A DNA stretch of 64,000 nucleotides, from positions 1,550,001 to 1,614,000 of the forward strand of contig NZ_CP013373.1 of assembly GCF_001522585.2 (NCBI RefSeq), read 5' to 3'. Below are positions 10,002-17,905 of the stretch, piece after piece (the stretch's first letter is position 1; every line of letters starts with the position of its first letter). A program made the translations under genes and the position numbers. The notes under the pieces are model-generated. The model worked only from the letters and a program-made list of their open reading frames with translations. It ran no database searches and was not told the origin of the DNA. Source of the DNA: Burkholderia sp. NRF60-BP8 (lineage in GTDB: Bacteria > Pseudomonadota > Gammaproteobacteria > Burkholderiales > Burkholderiaceae).

Positions 10002-10054
10002 CATGGCCGCGCGCTGGCGCGCGGCGCGGCGAGTGGTTCGACCCCGCGTCGTGA

Positions 10055-10079
10055 CGTTACGTAACATCCGAGCGTTACG
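10055..10079. promoter_or_regulatory. CGTTACG repeats (candidate enhancer of the 10159 sigma54 promoter)
   Basis: GTTACGTAAC (10056-10065) is a perfect 10-bp palindrome formed by overlapping CGTTACG and its complement. A further CGTTACG lies at 10073-10079, 18 bp on. The group is about 80-104 bp upstream of the -24 element at 10159, a normal enhancer distance for sigma54 activators. The same 7-mer is clustered upstream of the sigma54 promoter at 47154. Confidence 0.55.
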
Positions 10080-10158
10080 ACGACAAAACAAGTGTCACAT
10101 TGTCGCTGATCTAAAAAATTGTCCTTATAAATCAACGGAATGTTGGGCGTTCGATGCC

Positions 10159-10175
10159 TGGCACGCAACCTGCTT
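10159..10175 (+). promoter_or_regulatory. Sigma54 (-24/-12) promoter of a probable small RNA
   Basis: TGGCACG-CAAC-CTGCTT matches the sigma54 consensus TGGCACG-N4-TTGCW with a single mismatch and has the exact GG-N10-GC spacing. Transcription would start near 10185 and run into a gene-free stretch ended by the terminator at 10362-10391. Confidence 0.7.
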
Positions 10176-10184
10176 TATAGGTGG

Positions 10185-10391
10185 GAATCGTTAGAACAGG
10201 GAGGATGGCGTCAGAGTCCGGGAGTGCGCCGCGAGCGCCCGAACAACGGTCTCGACGCCTTCACATGCCGACGCGACAAGCGCCGGCGCAACAGATGACG
10301 ATCCGCGCCAGCGTGCGGATCTCGATGGCCCCGTCGCCTATCCTCGTAGGGCGACGGTTTCGCCCGCGCTTCTCTGAAGCGCGGGCTATTT
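10185..10391 (+). ncRNA. Candidate sigma54-dependent small RNA
   Basis: Predicted transcript of about 200 nt between a sigma54 promoter and a strong intrinsic terminator (GCCCGCGCTTC/GAAGCGCGGGC). A reading frame with a ribosome-binding-like AGGGAGG and ATG 10205 crosses it, but that frame runs through the terminator hairpin and has no recognisable protein features, so a noncoding RNA is favoured. Internal inverted repeats such as CGTCGCC...GGGCGACG (10333-10354) suggest stable folding. No known RNA family was recognised. The ends are estimates. Confidence 0.5.
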
Positions 10392-10394
10392 TTT
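10362..10394 (+). terminator. Strong intrinsic terminator of the candidate sRNA
   Basis: An 11-bp perfect stem GCCCGCGCTTC / GAAGCGCGGGC with a TCT loop, followed by TATTTTTTT. It lies 100 nt upstream of the next gene start (10494) and no ORF of quality ends just before it. Confidence 0.85.
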
Positions 10395-10493
10395 TGGTGC
10401 CGTCGTCATGCCGTCGTCATGCCGTCTCGGCGTAGCCGATGCGCGGTGCGAGATTCGCGTATTCTCGGACTTTTTCGGAAGGAGGGGGCGGGA

Positions 10494-10784
10494 ATGGCGG
10501 AAATTGCAGTCGTGGCGCTGATCGTGGCGAAGCCTGGCGCCGAGGAAAAACTGCGCGCCGCGCTCGAGGGAATCGTCGAGCCGACCCGCAACGAAGCCGG
10601 CGCATTGCAGTACGACCTGCACCGGGATCTGAAGGAGCCCGCGCGGTTCGTATTCGTCGAGCGTTGGGAGAGCGAGGAGGCGCTGGCCGCTCATGCGCGT
10701 TCCGCGCATATTCTCGCTTATCGCGAAGCGGCCGCGGACTGGATCGAACGTTCCGAAATCCGCGTGCTGTCGAAGCTCGTCTGA
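10494..10784 (+). CDS. Antibiotic biosynthesis monooxygenase (ABM) fold protein
   Basis: 96-residue dimeric alpha/beta-barrel protein of the YgiN/ABM type. The fold is visible as VVALIVAKPGAEEKLRAAL, the conserved NEAGALQYDLHRD segment and FVFVERWESEEALAAHARS followed by a C-terminal strand. Family members include quinol monooxygenases, haem-degrading enzymes and many uncharacterised proteins, so a specific reaction is not assigned. A strong ribosome binding site (GGAAGGAGG) precedes ATG 10494. It seems monocistronic. Confidence 0.85.
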   Translation: MAEIAVVALIVAKPGAEEKLRAALEGIVEPTRNEAGALQYDLHRDLKEPARFVFVERWESEEALAAHARSAHILAYREAAADWIERSEIRVLSKLV

Positions 10785-10830
10785 GTCGAGCGGGGTGGAG
10801 CGACCGGACGTGTCCGGTCGCGGCCGCGCG

Positions 10831-11088
10831 TCAGTGCGACGCGCTGGGTACGTCGAGGATCAGGATGATCGTCCAGTCGGCGTCGCCGTCATGGTGATAC
10901 TGGCGCTCGGCAACGATGAACGGTTCCTGTTTGCCTTGCGGGCCGAGGAACAGCACGTCGCCCTCCATCGGCAGGCACTCGATCGGCGGCAGCGCGAGAA
11001 ACGCGTCGTCCGAGCCGCGGGGCATCAGTTGCTTGATCCGGCGAGTGGCGGCTTCGGTCCACTCGATGTCGAGTTGAATGTTACTCAT
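10831..11088 (-). CDS. Conserved hypothetical protein (85 aa)
   Basis: Small acidic cytosolic protein with no signal peptide or membrane segment. It starts MSNIQLDIEWTEAATRRI behind an excellent ribosome binding site (GGAGG, 7 nt before ATG), which supports it as real. The second half is hydrophobic strand-like sequence (WTIILILDVP). No family recognised. It lies between two genes on different strands and shows no clear operon. Confidence 0.75.
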   Translation of the reverse strand: MSNIQLDIEWTEAATRRIKQLMPRGSDDAFLALPPIECLPMEGDVLFLGPQGKQEPFIVAERQYHHDGDADWTIILILDVPSASH

Positions 11089-11164
11089 GCTGTCCTCCGC
11101 ACCGGGGTGCGCACGGGTGGAAAATTTCGGTGCGCGACTTTAGCACAGCGCGCGGGCGCCGCAA

Positions 11165-11200
11165 CCAAAAAAGCCGAATCCGGTTGCCCGGATTCGGCTT
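11165..11200 (-). terminator. Intrinsic terminator of the 11225 gene
   Basis: Read on the minus strand: stem AAGCCGAATCCGG / CCGGATTCGGCTT with a four-base loop, followed by a T tract. It lies 25 nt past the stop of the minus-strand secreted-protein gene. Confidence 0.9.
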
Positions 11201-11224
11201 GTCGCTGTTGCGGTGCCGCCGAAC

Positions 11225-11497
11225 TTACTGGCTGGCAGCGTCTGCAGCCTTCGCCTTCTTGCCGGCCTTCTTCGCTGCCTTGTGATGCGCAGCCTTCTTG
11301 CCGTGGTGATGCTCTTCCTGCGCCGCCGGCTGAGCCGCTTCGGCCGCTTGCTGCTGTTGCAGCGCTTGTGCACGCTGCTCGATCTCGGCGATCTTGGCCG
11401 GATCGGTGATGGTCTGGATCTGCGTGCTCTCTTGCGCATACGCTGCGCCAGTCAGCGCCGACATCGCTACCAGGATAGCCAGGGACGTCTTCTTCAT
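11225..11497 (-). CDS. Small secreted His/Lys/Ala-rich protein
   Basis: 90-residue precursor with a clear Sec signal peptide (MKKTSLAILVAMSALTGAAYA, cleavage after AYA). The short mature protein has a Gln/Ala-rich helix (IAEIEQRAQALQQQQAAEAA) and a tail rich in His and Lys (EEHHHGKKAAHHKAAKKAGKKAK). The His cluster could bind metal and the basic tail could bind nucleic acid or LPS; both are guesses. The start has a GGAGG site 8 nt upstream. It has its own terminator and is probably monocistronic. Confidence 0.82.
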   Translation of the reverse strand: MKKTSLAILVAMSALTGAAYAQESTQIQTITDPAKIAEIEQRAQALQQQQAAEAAQPAAQEEHHHGKKAAHHKAAKKAGKKAKAADAASQ

Positions 11498-11705
11498 TGC
11501 TTTACCTCCGCTAAGTGGTGATGAACCCGAGTGTGCCGTTTTGTCTGGCGACTGCAATCGAGTGCGTGTCGAGTGTAACAAAAGTGACGGATCAATGTGC
11601 ATCGGATCGGCGCACGACGCAAGGCCCCGTTGAAGTCGCGCAACACTTCGCGCACTTCGTCACGCATCTGCCATCCGGGGTGGTGCAGCGATTTTCGCAG
11701 TATCG

Positions 11706-12422
11706 TCAGAACCAGCCGAGCCAGCGATACACGTGGAATTGCGAGATTCCGACCAGCTCGTGCAGCGCCTGCTCGGCGTTCGCCACATTGCGCCAGCGCG
11801 GCAACCAGCCCGTCTGCGCGCGTCGGAGGTTCGCATAAACGGGCTGCGGATCGATGCCGAAACGGCGGAAATCGAGCAGCGCCCGGCGCATCTGGTACGA
11901 CGACGTGACGAGAACGCGCGCGTCGTCATACTGTGAGCGTAGTATAGATGCAGTGAATTTCGCGTTTTCGTAGGTTGTGCGGCTGTTCGGTTCGAGCACG
12001 AGGTCGGACGGCGCCACGCCTTGTGCGACGAGCTGGCGCCCGTAGACGGCCGCCTCGGTGTCGCCGTGATGCTGCGGGTCGCCGCCCGACATCACCACGG
12101 TGCAGCGTTCGGCCTGCTGCCGGCACGTGCGATAGAGCGCCGCGACCTTGTGGATGCGCGCGACGCCGTCGGGCGGCGGCTGCAATCCCGCGTCGGTGCG
12201 GTGCGTGCCGGCGCCGATGAGGATCAGCGTGGTTCGCCCATGCATGTCGGGGTGTTCGACCGGCGTGACGCCGGCCTCGGACCAGGCGATGAGCGGCGCC
12301 GCGAGCCAGCCCGTCGCCAGTAGCCAGAACAGCACGGCGGCGGCGATGGCAATGGTTCGACGCTGCTTGCGGAAGAGCATGAAACCGATGAAGAGAAGTA
12401 CAAATGAATCGAACAGAATCAA
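11706..12422 (-). CDS. YdcF-like (DUF218) inner-membrane protein
   Basis: Protein with one or two N-terminal transmembrane helices (ILFDSFVLLFIGFMLF and IAIAAAVLFWLLATGWLAA) and a periplasmic DUF218 domain: LILIGAGTH, CTVVMSGGDPQHHGDTEAAVY, LEPNSRTTYENA and VLVTSSYQMRRALLDF are family hallmarks. SanA/ElyC/YdcF relatives are linked to envelope biogenesis. The start is uncertain: a TTG at 12422 keeps the first helix but lacks a good ribosome binding site; ATG 12380 would remove it; ATG 12554 adds non-conserved sequence. Confidence 0.8.
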   Translation of the reverse strand: MILFDSFVLLFIGFMLFRKQRRTIAIAAAVLFWLLATGWLAAPLIAWSEAGVTPVEHPDMHGRTTLILIGAGTHRTDAGLQPPPDGVARIHKVAALYRTCRQQAERCTVVMSGGDPQHHGDTEAAVYGRQLVAQGVAPSDLVLEPNSRTTYENAKFTASILRSQYDDARVLVTSSYQMRRALLDFRRFGIDPQPVYANLRRAQTGWLPRWRNVANAEQALHELVGISQFHVYRWLGWF

Positions 12423-12582
12423 TTTGATTGGGGTATGGTGTCTTTTTATGGACGGCTGACGATACGGCCCTGACGCGACGCCGAACAACGTCGGCCTCCA
12501 GAATCGGTGGCGGTTTCGGCGGGCGGAGACCCCGCCCGGCTCGCCGCTTCGCATTGTCGCTGCACTTTAAGAAAGAATCGAG

Positions 12583-12900
12583 ATGGCCACGTATTCCAAC
12601 GAAGCGGTGCTCGACGCATTGAGACGAGTGCAGTACCGCCAGGTACCGTGGGCACGCCGCCCGGGCGTGTTCGAGTATCTCCGTTCACTCGGCCTGATGG
12701 ACACGGTCAGGCAGAAAACCGTTGCTCCCGCACCGGGCTTTCATGCACCGGTCGACATCGCCGTGCTGACCGACAGCGGCCGAGCCGAATTCTCGCGCCT
12801 CGAGCGCGACGAGAAATTACTTTCCTGGACCGATCGCCGCATGGACGACTACGCATTGAGCGAAGCGAGCGCCGTGGCGATTCTCGAAAGTCGCCTTTAG
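12583..12900 (+). CDS. Conserved hypothetical protein (105 aa)
   Basis: Soluble protein with no signal peptide. It begins MATYSNEAVLDALRRVQYRQ and is mostly helical, with charged C-terminal helices. The segment VFEYLRSLGLMDTVR plus AVLTDSGRAEF resembles a winged-helix layout (helices then LTDSGR), so a DNA-binding role is conceivable, but no family is claimed. A GC-rich hairpin (12912-12940) follows the stop. Confidence 0.65.
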   Translation: MATYSNEAVLDALRRVQYRQVPWARRPGVFEYLRSLGLMDTVRQKTVAPAPGFHAPVDIAVLTDSGRAEFSRLERDEKLLSWTDRRMDDYALSEASAVAILESRL

Positions 12901-12946
12901 CGGTTCTCCATCCCGTCCCGTGCATCGCCGCACGGGACGGCGATGC

Positions 12947-12976
12947 AAAAAAAGCCCGTATCGCGAGGATACGGGC
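12947..12976 (-). terminator. Minus-strand intrinsic terminator
   Basis: On the minus strand GCCCGTATC-CTCGC-GATACGGGC is followed by seven T. It fits the 3' end of the minus-strand gene that stops at 13095. A second inverted repeat without a T run (CCGTCCCGTGC / GCACGGGACGG, 12912-12940) is adjacent. Confidence 0.8.
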
Positions 12977-13094
12977 GTACCGGATACTTTTGCTGCTGCC
13001 ACGCTGTGCTCATGGCAACGATGTGACTCGTCGCATGCGGCGCAGTTCCCGAATGCGGGCATTTTTCTTTGGCGAAATCTCGAAATCGGCAGGA

Positions 13095-13346
13095 CTACGG
13101 ATGACGCGGCACGCCCGGCGGCTGTGAGCCGATTCGGGCCCGCGCGTTGCTGGCGATGTCGCCGCGCAAGTCGCCGCGCGGTACGGTTTGCCGGCTGGAC
13201 GGGTTCGCGGACGGCGGCTGTCGAAAGGTGTTCCTGTGATCCTGCTGGCGATGGGGTGGCTTCGCGCGATCGTCGGCGTGGACGGGAGTGCTCAGCGCCA
13301 TGGAAACGACAATGCCGCATGCAACGAGCAGTGACATTGTTTTCAT
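13095..13346 (-). CDS. Small secreted protein, Pro/Arg/Gln-rich
   Basis: 83-residue precursor with a Sec signal peptide (MKTMSLLVACGIVVSMALST, cleavage around VHA-DD) and an intrinsically disordered mature part rich in Pro, Arg, Gln and His. AAGGGAG stands 8 nt before the ATG. No family recognised. A terminator lies about 120 nt downstream on the same strand. Confidence 0.65.
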   Translation of the reverse strand: MKTMSLLVACGIVVSMALSTPVHADDRAKPPHRQQDHRNTFRQPPSANPSSRQTVPRGDLRGDIASNARARIGSQPPGVPRHP

Positions 13347-13503
13347 GGCGGGGCTCCCTTCAAGCCGTCCGTGCGGCCTGTTGATATGTCGCTAAGGTAA
13401 GCGTGGGAGTGCAGGCTTGCTGTAAATATTGGTAAATAGTTGTTTCGCGGCACGACAACGGTAATCGACGGCAAGGCATGCGTCGCGAAAAAGGACGCGT
13501 CGC

Positions 13504-13536
13504 AAAAAGAAGCCGGGCGGCCGAAGCCGCCCGGTC
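13504..13536 (-). terminator. Terminator of the IS5-domain gene
   Basis: Minus-strand reading CCGGGCGG-CTTCGG-CCGCCCGG followed by CTTCTTTTTG, starting about 12 nt after the gene stop at 13546. Confidence 0.75.
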
Positions 13537-13545
13537 GAGCATTCG

Positions 13546-13947
13546 TTACGCCATCTTGACGGGTGCGCGCCAGGATTCCGGATTGGTCCAGAAGGCGCCG
13601 CGCAGCCGGTCGCGGCTCGGCGGGGCGGGCGGCTTCGCCGCGCTTGCGCCGATGCGTCCGCGCAGCGAGATCTGCCGGCCGCTCGTGCCGAGTCGCTTCA
13701 CGATTTCGGCGAGCGTACCGTCCGCCTGCCATTCGTCGAAGCGGCGGCGGCAGGTCGGCGGGGACGGATAGCGACCCGGCAGTTTCGACCAGCCTTCGCC
13801 CGTCGACAGCACCCACAGCACGGCGTTGACCACCGAGCGGGCTTCCACGCGGGGACGGCCGCGCCGCTCACTCCGTGCGGGCTCCGAGCAAAACAGACCC
13901 TCGACCAGCGCCCATTCGTTATCTCTCAAATCGTCGAACAGCATCAT
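13546..13947 (-). CDS. Stand-alone IS5-type transposase N-terminal domain protein (DUF4096-like)
   Basis: 133 residues, starting MMLFDDLRDNEWALVEGLF. It carries the helical N-terminal domain of IS5-family transposases (RGRPRVEARSVVNAVLWVLS, GWSKLPGRYPSPPTCRRRF) but stops there: the DDE catalytic domain is absent and a Pro/Arg tail replaces it. It has its own ribosome binding site (GAGGTGAGG) and terminator, so it looks like a maintained gene rather than an IS remnant. A related protein is encoded at 41167-41577. Possibly a domesticated DNA-binding regulator (inference). Confidence 0.75.
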   Translation of the reverse strand: MMLFDDLRDNEWALVEGLFCSEPARSERRGRPRVEARSVVNAVLWVLSTGEGWSKLPGRYPSPPTCRRRFDEWQADGTLAEIVKRLGTSGRQISLRGRIGASAAKPPAPPSRDRLRGAFWTNPESWRAPVKMA

Positions 13948-14375
13948 GTCCTCACCTCAGCGAAGCTAACTCCGGTGCGCTGCCCTGCGCCGCGCACTCT
14001 TCAGGCACTCGATCGTCGAGTGCCGGGTGGGGGCGTCCGGTTGGCCGGCAGCGGCGTTTCTGCTCTTCCGTCCGACGAAACCTGCACCCTGTGCGCCAGG
14101 TGATGCACGAAGCGTGCCATGTCGGAGGTGAATCCCTCGAGAGCCGCTTGGCAGCGAGCTAACGGCTAAGTCAGCTAGGGGCGTATAAGACGCCAAAATA
14201 ACCCGTGAGCAAATCGGGACAATCACCAATCTTGTGCAATTCGCCCATGTCGCGTGCGTTTGCGAATGTATTGCACCGCAGCGAAACATGGGCCGCGGGT
14301 GCCGGATTCGTTCGCCGAAGCCGGTTTCGCACATTAGAATCCCGCATCGATATCGACGATTGATGAGGTCGGGAC
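13948..14375. other. Intergenic region, no gene seen
   Basis: This 428-nt divergent spacer between the IS5-domain gene and the LysR gene has no ORF with credible protein features. It should contain both promoters. CACTCGATCGTCGAGTG (14007-14023) is a 17-nt inverted repeat that could be an operator. Confidence 0.4.
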
Positions 14376-15278
14376 ATGAACGTTACGCTGCGCCAGCTTC
14401 GCGTATTCATCGAAGTCGCGCGGCTCAAGAGCTTCAGCCGGGCGGGTGACGAGATCGGGCTCACGCAGTCCGCCGTCAGCCGTTGCGTGCGCGAGCTCGA
14501 GGCCGAACTCGGGCTGAAGCTGATCGACCGCACGACGCGCGACGTGCAATTGACCGACGTCGGCGCGAACCTGATCGCGAGCGTGTCCCGCTTGCTCGAC
14601 GACCTCGACGACACGCTGCGCGAGATTCGCGAGATCGGCGAACAGCGCCGCGGGCGCGTGATCGTCGCGGCAAGCCCGACGATCGCATGCAGGCTGATGC
14701 CGCGCGTGGTGGCGTCGTGCGAACGCCAGTTCCCGTTCGTCACGCTCGGCCTGCGCGACGACGTGCAGAGCGACGTGCTGCGCAAGGTGAAATCGAGCGA
14801 AGTCGACTTCGGCGTCGTGATCGGGCCGCTGACCGTCGCCGATCTCGTCTGCGAGCCGCTGATGACCGATTCGTTCTGCCTTGTCGCGCGCGCCGATCAT
14901 CCGCTCGCGGCGCGGGCCGAGGTGCCGTGGACGGCGCTGGACGGCGAGCGCCTCGTGTTGCTCGACCATGCGTCGGGCAGCCGGCCGCTGATCGATGCGG
15001 CGCTGGCCACGCATCGCGTCAACGCGATGGTCATGCAGGAACTCGGTCATTCGGCGACCGTGTTCGGGCTGGTCGAGGCCGGTGTCGGCGTGAGCGTGCA
15101 GCCGTGGCTGTCGCTGCCGCTGCCGGCCGGCTCGACGCTCGTCGCACGGCCGCTCACGCCGCGCACCGAACGCACCGTCGAACTGGTGCGCCGCCGCGAC
15201 CGATCGTTGTCGCCCGCCGCGCAAGCGATCTGGGAGCTCGTGCGGCAGATGCCGGCGAGGGCCGAGGATCTCGACTGA
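14376..15278 (+). CDS. LysR-family transcriptional regulator
   Basis: 300-residue regulator. The N-terminal winged HTH (about 3-62) reads LRQLRVFIEVARLKSFSRAG, TQSAVSRCVRELEAELG, LIDRTTRDVQLTDVG. It is followed by the linker helix and a periplasmic-binding-like effector domain (about 90-295) containing DFGVVIGPL and GVGVSVQPWLSLPLP. The inducer is unknown. The aminotransferase gene starts 66 nt downstream in the same direction, so the two may be functionally linked. Confidence 0.92.
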   Translation: MNVTLRQLRVFIEVARLKSFSRAGDEIGLTQSAVSRCVRELEAELGLKLIDRTTRDVQLTDVGANLIASVSRLLDDLDDTLREIREIGEQRRGRVIVAASPTIACRLMPRVVASCERQFPFVTLGLRDDVQSDVLRKVKSSEVDFGVVIGPLTVADLVCEPLMTDSFCLVARADHPLAARAEVPWTALDGERLVLLDHASGSRPLIDAALATHRVNAMVMQELGHSATVFGLVEAGVGVSVQPWLSLPLPAGSTLVARPLTPRTERTVELVRRRDRSLSPAAQAIWELVRQMPARAEDLD

Positions 15279-15344
15279 CGTTGCGCCTGTCCGGCTTGCC
15301 GGCCGGTACACTACGCGGATCGTGTTCCTGGGCGGTGGTTCTCG

Positions 15345-16547
15345 ATGACGCATTCCGCAGGTTTTTTCCCGGCGAACGATGAGCCGGCGGCGCGCGCCAC
15401 GGTGCACGCGCTGCGTCCGTCGCTGATCCGCGAGGTTGCAAACGCCGGCTTCGGCGTGCCGGACATGCTGCCGTTCTGGTTCGGCGAATCCGACCGCGTG
15501 ACGCCGGACTTCATCCGCGACGCCGCGGCGGCGGCGCTGCGCGACGGTGCGACCTTCTACACGCACAATCTCGGCACGGCGCCGCTGCGCGACGCGATCG
15601 CGGCCTATGTCGGCGCGCGTCACGGTGCGACGGCGGCCGATACGGTGGCCGTGACGAGCTCCGGCGTGAGTGCGCTGATGCTGGCTGCCCAGCTGCTGGT
15701 CGGGCCGGGCGAGCGTGTCGTCGCGGTCACGCCGCTGTGGCCGAATCTCGTCGAGATTCCGAAGATCCTCGGCGCACAGGTCGAGTGCGTGCCGCTCGAC
15801 TACGGCGATGCGGGATGGCAGCTCGATGTCGGACGGTTGCTCGCGGCGCTGACGCCCGATACGCGGATGCTGCTGATCAATTCGCCGAACAACCCGACCG
15901 GCTGGACGATGTCGCGCGACGATCAGCGGGCCGTGCTCGCCCATTGCCGTCGCTACGGCATCTGGTTGGTCGCCGACGAGGTGTACGAGCGGCTTGCATT
16001 CGACGAGGGCGGCGCGCCGTCGTTCCTCGATATCGCGTCTCGCGACGAGCGTGTCGTGGTCGTCAATTCATTCTCGAAGGCGTGGGCGATGACGGGCTGG
16101 CGGCTCGGGTGGCTGATTGCGCCGGCATCGGTGATGGCCGACCTGTCGAAGCTCGTCGAATACAACATGTCGTGTGCGCCAGGCTTCGTTCAAGCTGCGG
16201 CCGAGGTCGCGTTGCGCGACGGCGAGCCGTTCGTGCAATCGTTCGTGTCGGCGCTGCGCGACGCGCGCGATCACCTGGTCGCCGCGCTGCGCACGCTGCC
16301 GGGCGTCGACGTGCCGCCTCCGCCGGGCGCGATGTACCTGTTCCTGAGACTGCCGGGGGCGGCCGACAGCCTGGCGTTCTGCAAGACGCTGGTGCGCGAC
16401 GCGGGGCTCGGCCTTGCGCCCGGTCGGGCGTTCGGCCCGGAGGGGGAAGGGTTCGTGCGCTGGTGCTATGCGTGCGATCCGGCGCGGCTCGATGCGGGCG
16501 TCGAGCGGCTACGCCGGTTCCTTGCGCATGGCGCGGGCTCTCGCTGA
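15345..16547 (+). CDS. PLP-dependent aminotransferase, class I/II
   Basis: 400-residue fold-type I aminotransferase related to aspartate/aromatic aminotransferases. Visible hallmarks: LINSPNNPTGWTMS (PLP and substrate binding), VADEVYERL (Asp/Tyr contacting the cofactor), the Schiff-base lysine in NSFSKAWAMTGWRLGW (near residue 245), and a late FVRWCYACD where most relatives have the substrate-binding Arg (R in FVRW). The substrate cannot be read from the sequence. The upstream LysR gene is a plausible regulator. Confidence 0.9.
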   Translation: MTHSAGFFPANDEPAARATVHALRPSLIREVANAGFGVPDMLPFWFGESDRVTPDFIRDAAAAALRDGATFYTHNLGTAPLRDAIAAYVGARHGATAADTVAVTSSGVSALMLAAQLLVGPGERVVAVTPLWPNLVEIPKILGAQVECVPLDYGDAGWQLDVGRLLAALTPDTRMLLINSPNNPTGWTMSRDDQRAVLAHCRRYGIWLVADEVYERLAFDEGGAPSFLDIASRDERVVVVNSFSKAWAMTGWRLGWLIAPASVMADLSKLVEYNMSCAPGFVQAAAEVALRDGEPFVQSFVSALRDARDHLVAALRTLPGVDVPPPPGAMYLFLRLPGAADSLAFCKTLVRDAGLGLAPGRAFGPEGEGFVRWCYACDPARLDAGVERLRRFLAHGAGSR

Positions 16548-16819
16548 AGCGGGGACGGAGCGGGCGCCCGTGCCGTGCGGCGGCCTGTTCTGCTCATCTT
16601 TACGCACCGGGCAATTTTGCGTAATATGGCGTTCAGTCACGCGGTTCCGTCGTTGAGCCGTGCTGTTCCGTCCGGTTTGGGCCTGGCCTGAAGTTGGTTC
16701 GCCGCCCCCGGTTCGTGCTCCCATCAATATGACCGATCAGAATCGGGCGAGCGCGTCTTCCGTTCCTTTCGTCTGTTTGTTGATCCGGTTCGTTTGACCA
16801 CAGGGTCTGGCCTAGCTGC

Positions 16820-17845
16820 ATGAATACCCAAGAGGCGAAGATCGTCCTCGAGACTGCTTTGATCTGTGCGCAGGAACCGCTGAAGCTCGGCGATTTGCGC
16901 AAGCTCTTTGCCGACGGCGTGTCGGCTGACACGGTCCGCACGTTGCTCGAAGATCTGAAACAGGATTGGTCCGGTCGCGGTGTCGAACTGGTGGCGCTGG
17001 CGACCGGATGGCGCTTTCAGAGCAAGCCGGCGATGCGTCATTATCTGGATCGCCTGCACCCCGAGAAGCCGCCGAAATATTCGCGCGCGGTGCTCGAAAC
17101 GCTCGCGATCATTGCGTACCGACAGCCCGTCACGCGCGGCGACATCGAAGAGATTCGCGGCGTCACGGTCAATACGCAGGTGGTCAAGCAACTCGAGGAT
17201 CGCGGCTGGATCGAGGTGATCGGTCATCGCGACGTGCCGGGGCGTCCGGCGCTGTATGCGACGACCAAGCAGTTTCTCGACGATCTCGGTCTGAAGGCGC
17301 TCGACGACCTGCCGGCGCTCGAAGAGCCGGCCGCGAACATTGAGGCCGCGCTGCTCGCGCAGCAGGCGATGGATTTCGATGGCGACATGCCGGTGGCCAG
17401 CGACGCGGCGGCCGACGTGCCGCAGGTGCTCGCGGATGAAGCGCCCGACGGCCGGTCGACCGAGGGGCCGGCCGACGTCGCGTCGACGCACGAAATTCCG
17501 AGTCGCGATACGCTCGACGCTGATCGCCGGCAAACGGAACATACTGAACAGGTCGGCGCCGAAGCAGTGCCGACCGGTGTGCAGCCCGAGCCGCAGCGTG
17601 CGGATTGGAGCGAGGAAGATCGCAAGCCGGCCGCCGAAGCGGCTGCCGGAGACGGAGCGGAAGCGGCCGGCGACATGCCCGGCGAGGCCGATCGGGCCGA
17701 CGCCTCCCGTTCCGGTCCCGCGGACGACGAGACGCTGGACGACACGTCCGACAGTCTCGCGGATGCCGTACGAAGCGCCAGTGCGCCCATCGGCGCCGAC
17801 GCGCTGCCGGACGACGAAGCAGAACCCAAACAGCGTCGCGCCTGA
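16820..17845 (+). CDS. scpB: Segregation and condensation protein B
   Basis: Kleisin-associated subunit of the SMC-ScpAB condensin that compacts and segregates the chromosome. The conserved part (about 1-165) has two winged-helix domains ([78 protein letters not shown]). A long acidic, low-complexity C-terminal tail of about 175 residues (Asp/Glu/Ala-rich) follows, which is longer than in most bacteria. rluB starts 60 nt later, the usual pairing. Confidence 0.93.
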   Translation: MNTQEAKIVLETALICAQEPLKLGDLRKLFADGVSADTVRTLLEDLKQDWSGRGVELVALATGWRFQSKPAMRHYLDRLHPEKPPKYSRAVLETLAIIAYRQPVTRGDIEEIRGVTVNTQVVKQLEDRGWIEVIGHRDVPGRPALYATTKQFLDDLGLKALDDLPALEEPAANIEAALLAQQAMDFDGDMPVASDAAADVPQVLADEAPDGRSTEGPADVASTHEIPSRDTLDADRRQTEHTEQVGAEAVPTGVQPEPQRADWSEEDRKPAAEAAAGDGAEAAGDMPGEADRADASRSGPADDETLDDTSDSLADAVRSASAPIGADALPDDEAEPKQRRA

Positions 17846-17905
17846 TCGCGGCCAACTTCTTGCCGCGCCCGCGCCGGGCGCGAGACCTGACATTTTGAGG
17901 TTGTT

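Noticed and set aside
10205..10435. Small ORF with a ribosome-binding-like sequence inside the candidate sRNA
   Set aside because: It runs through the intrinsic terminator hairpin and encodes Arg/Pro-rich sequence without family features. Kept only as a caveat for the sRNA call.
13546..13947. Active insertion sequence
   Set aside because: No DDE domain, no terminal inverted repeats or target-site duplication seen; the gene has its own terminator.
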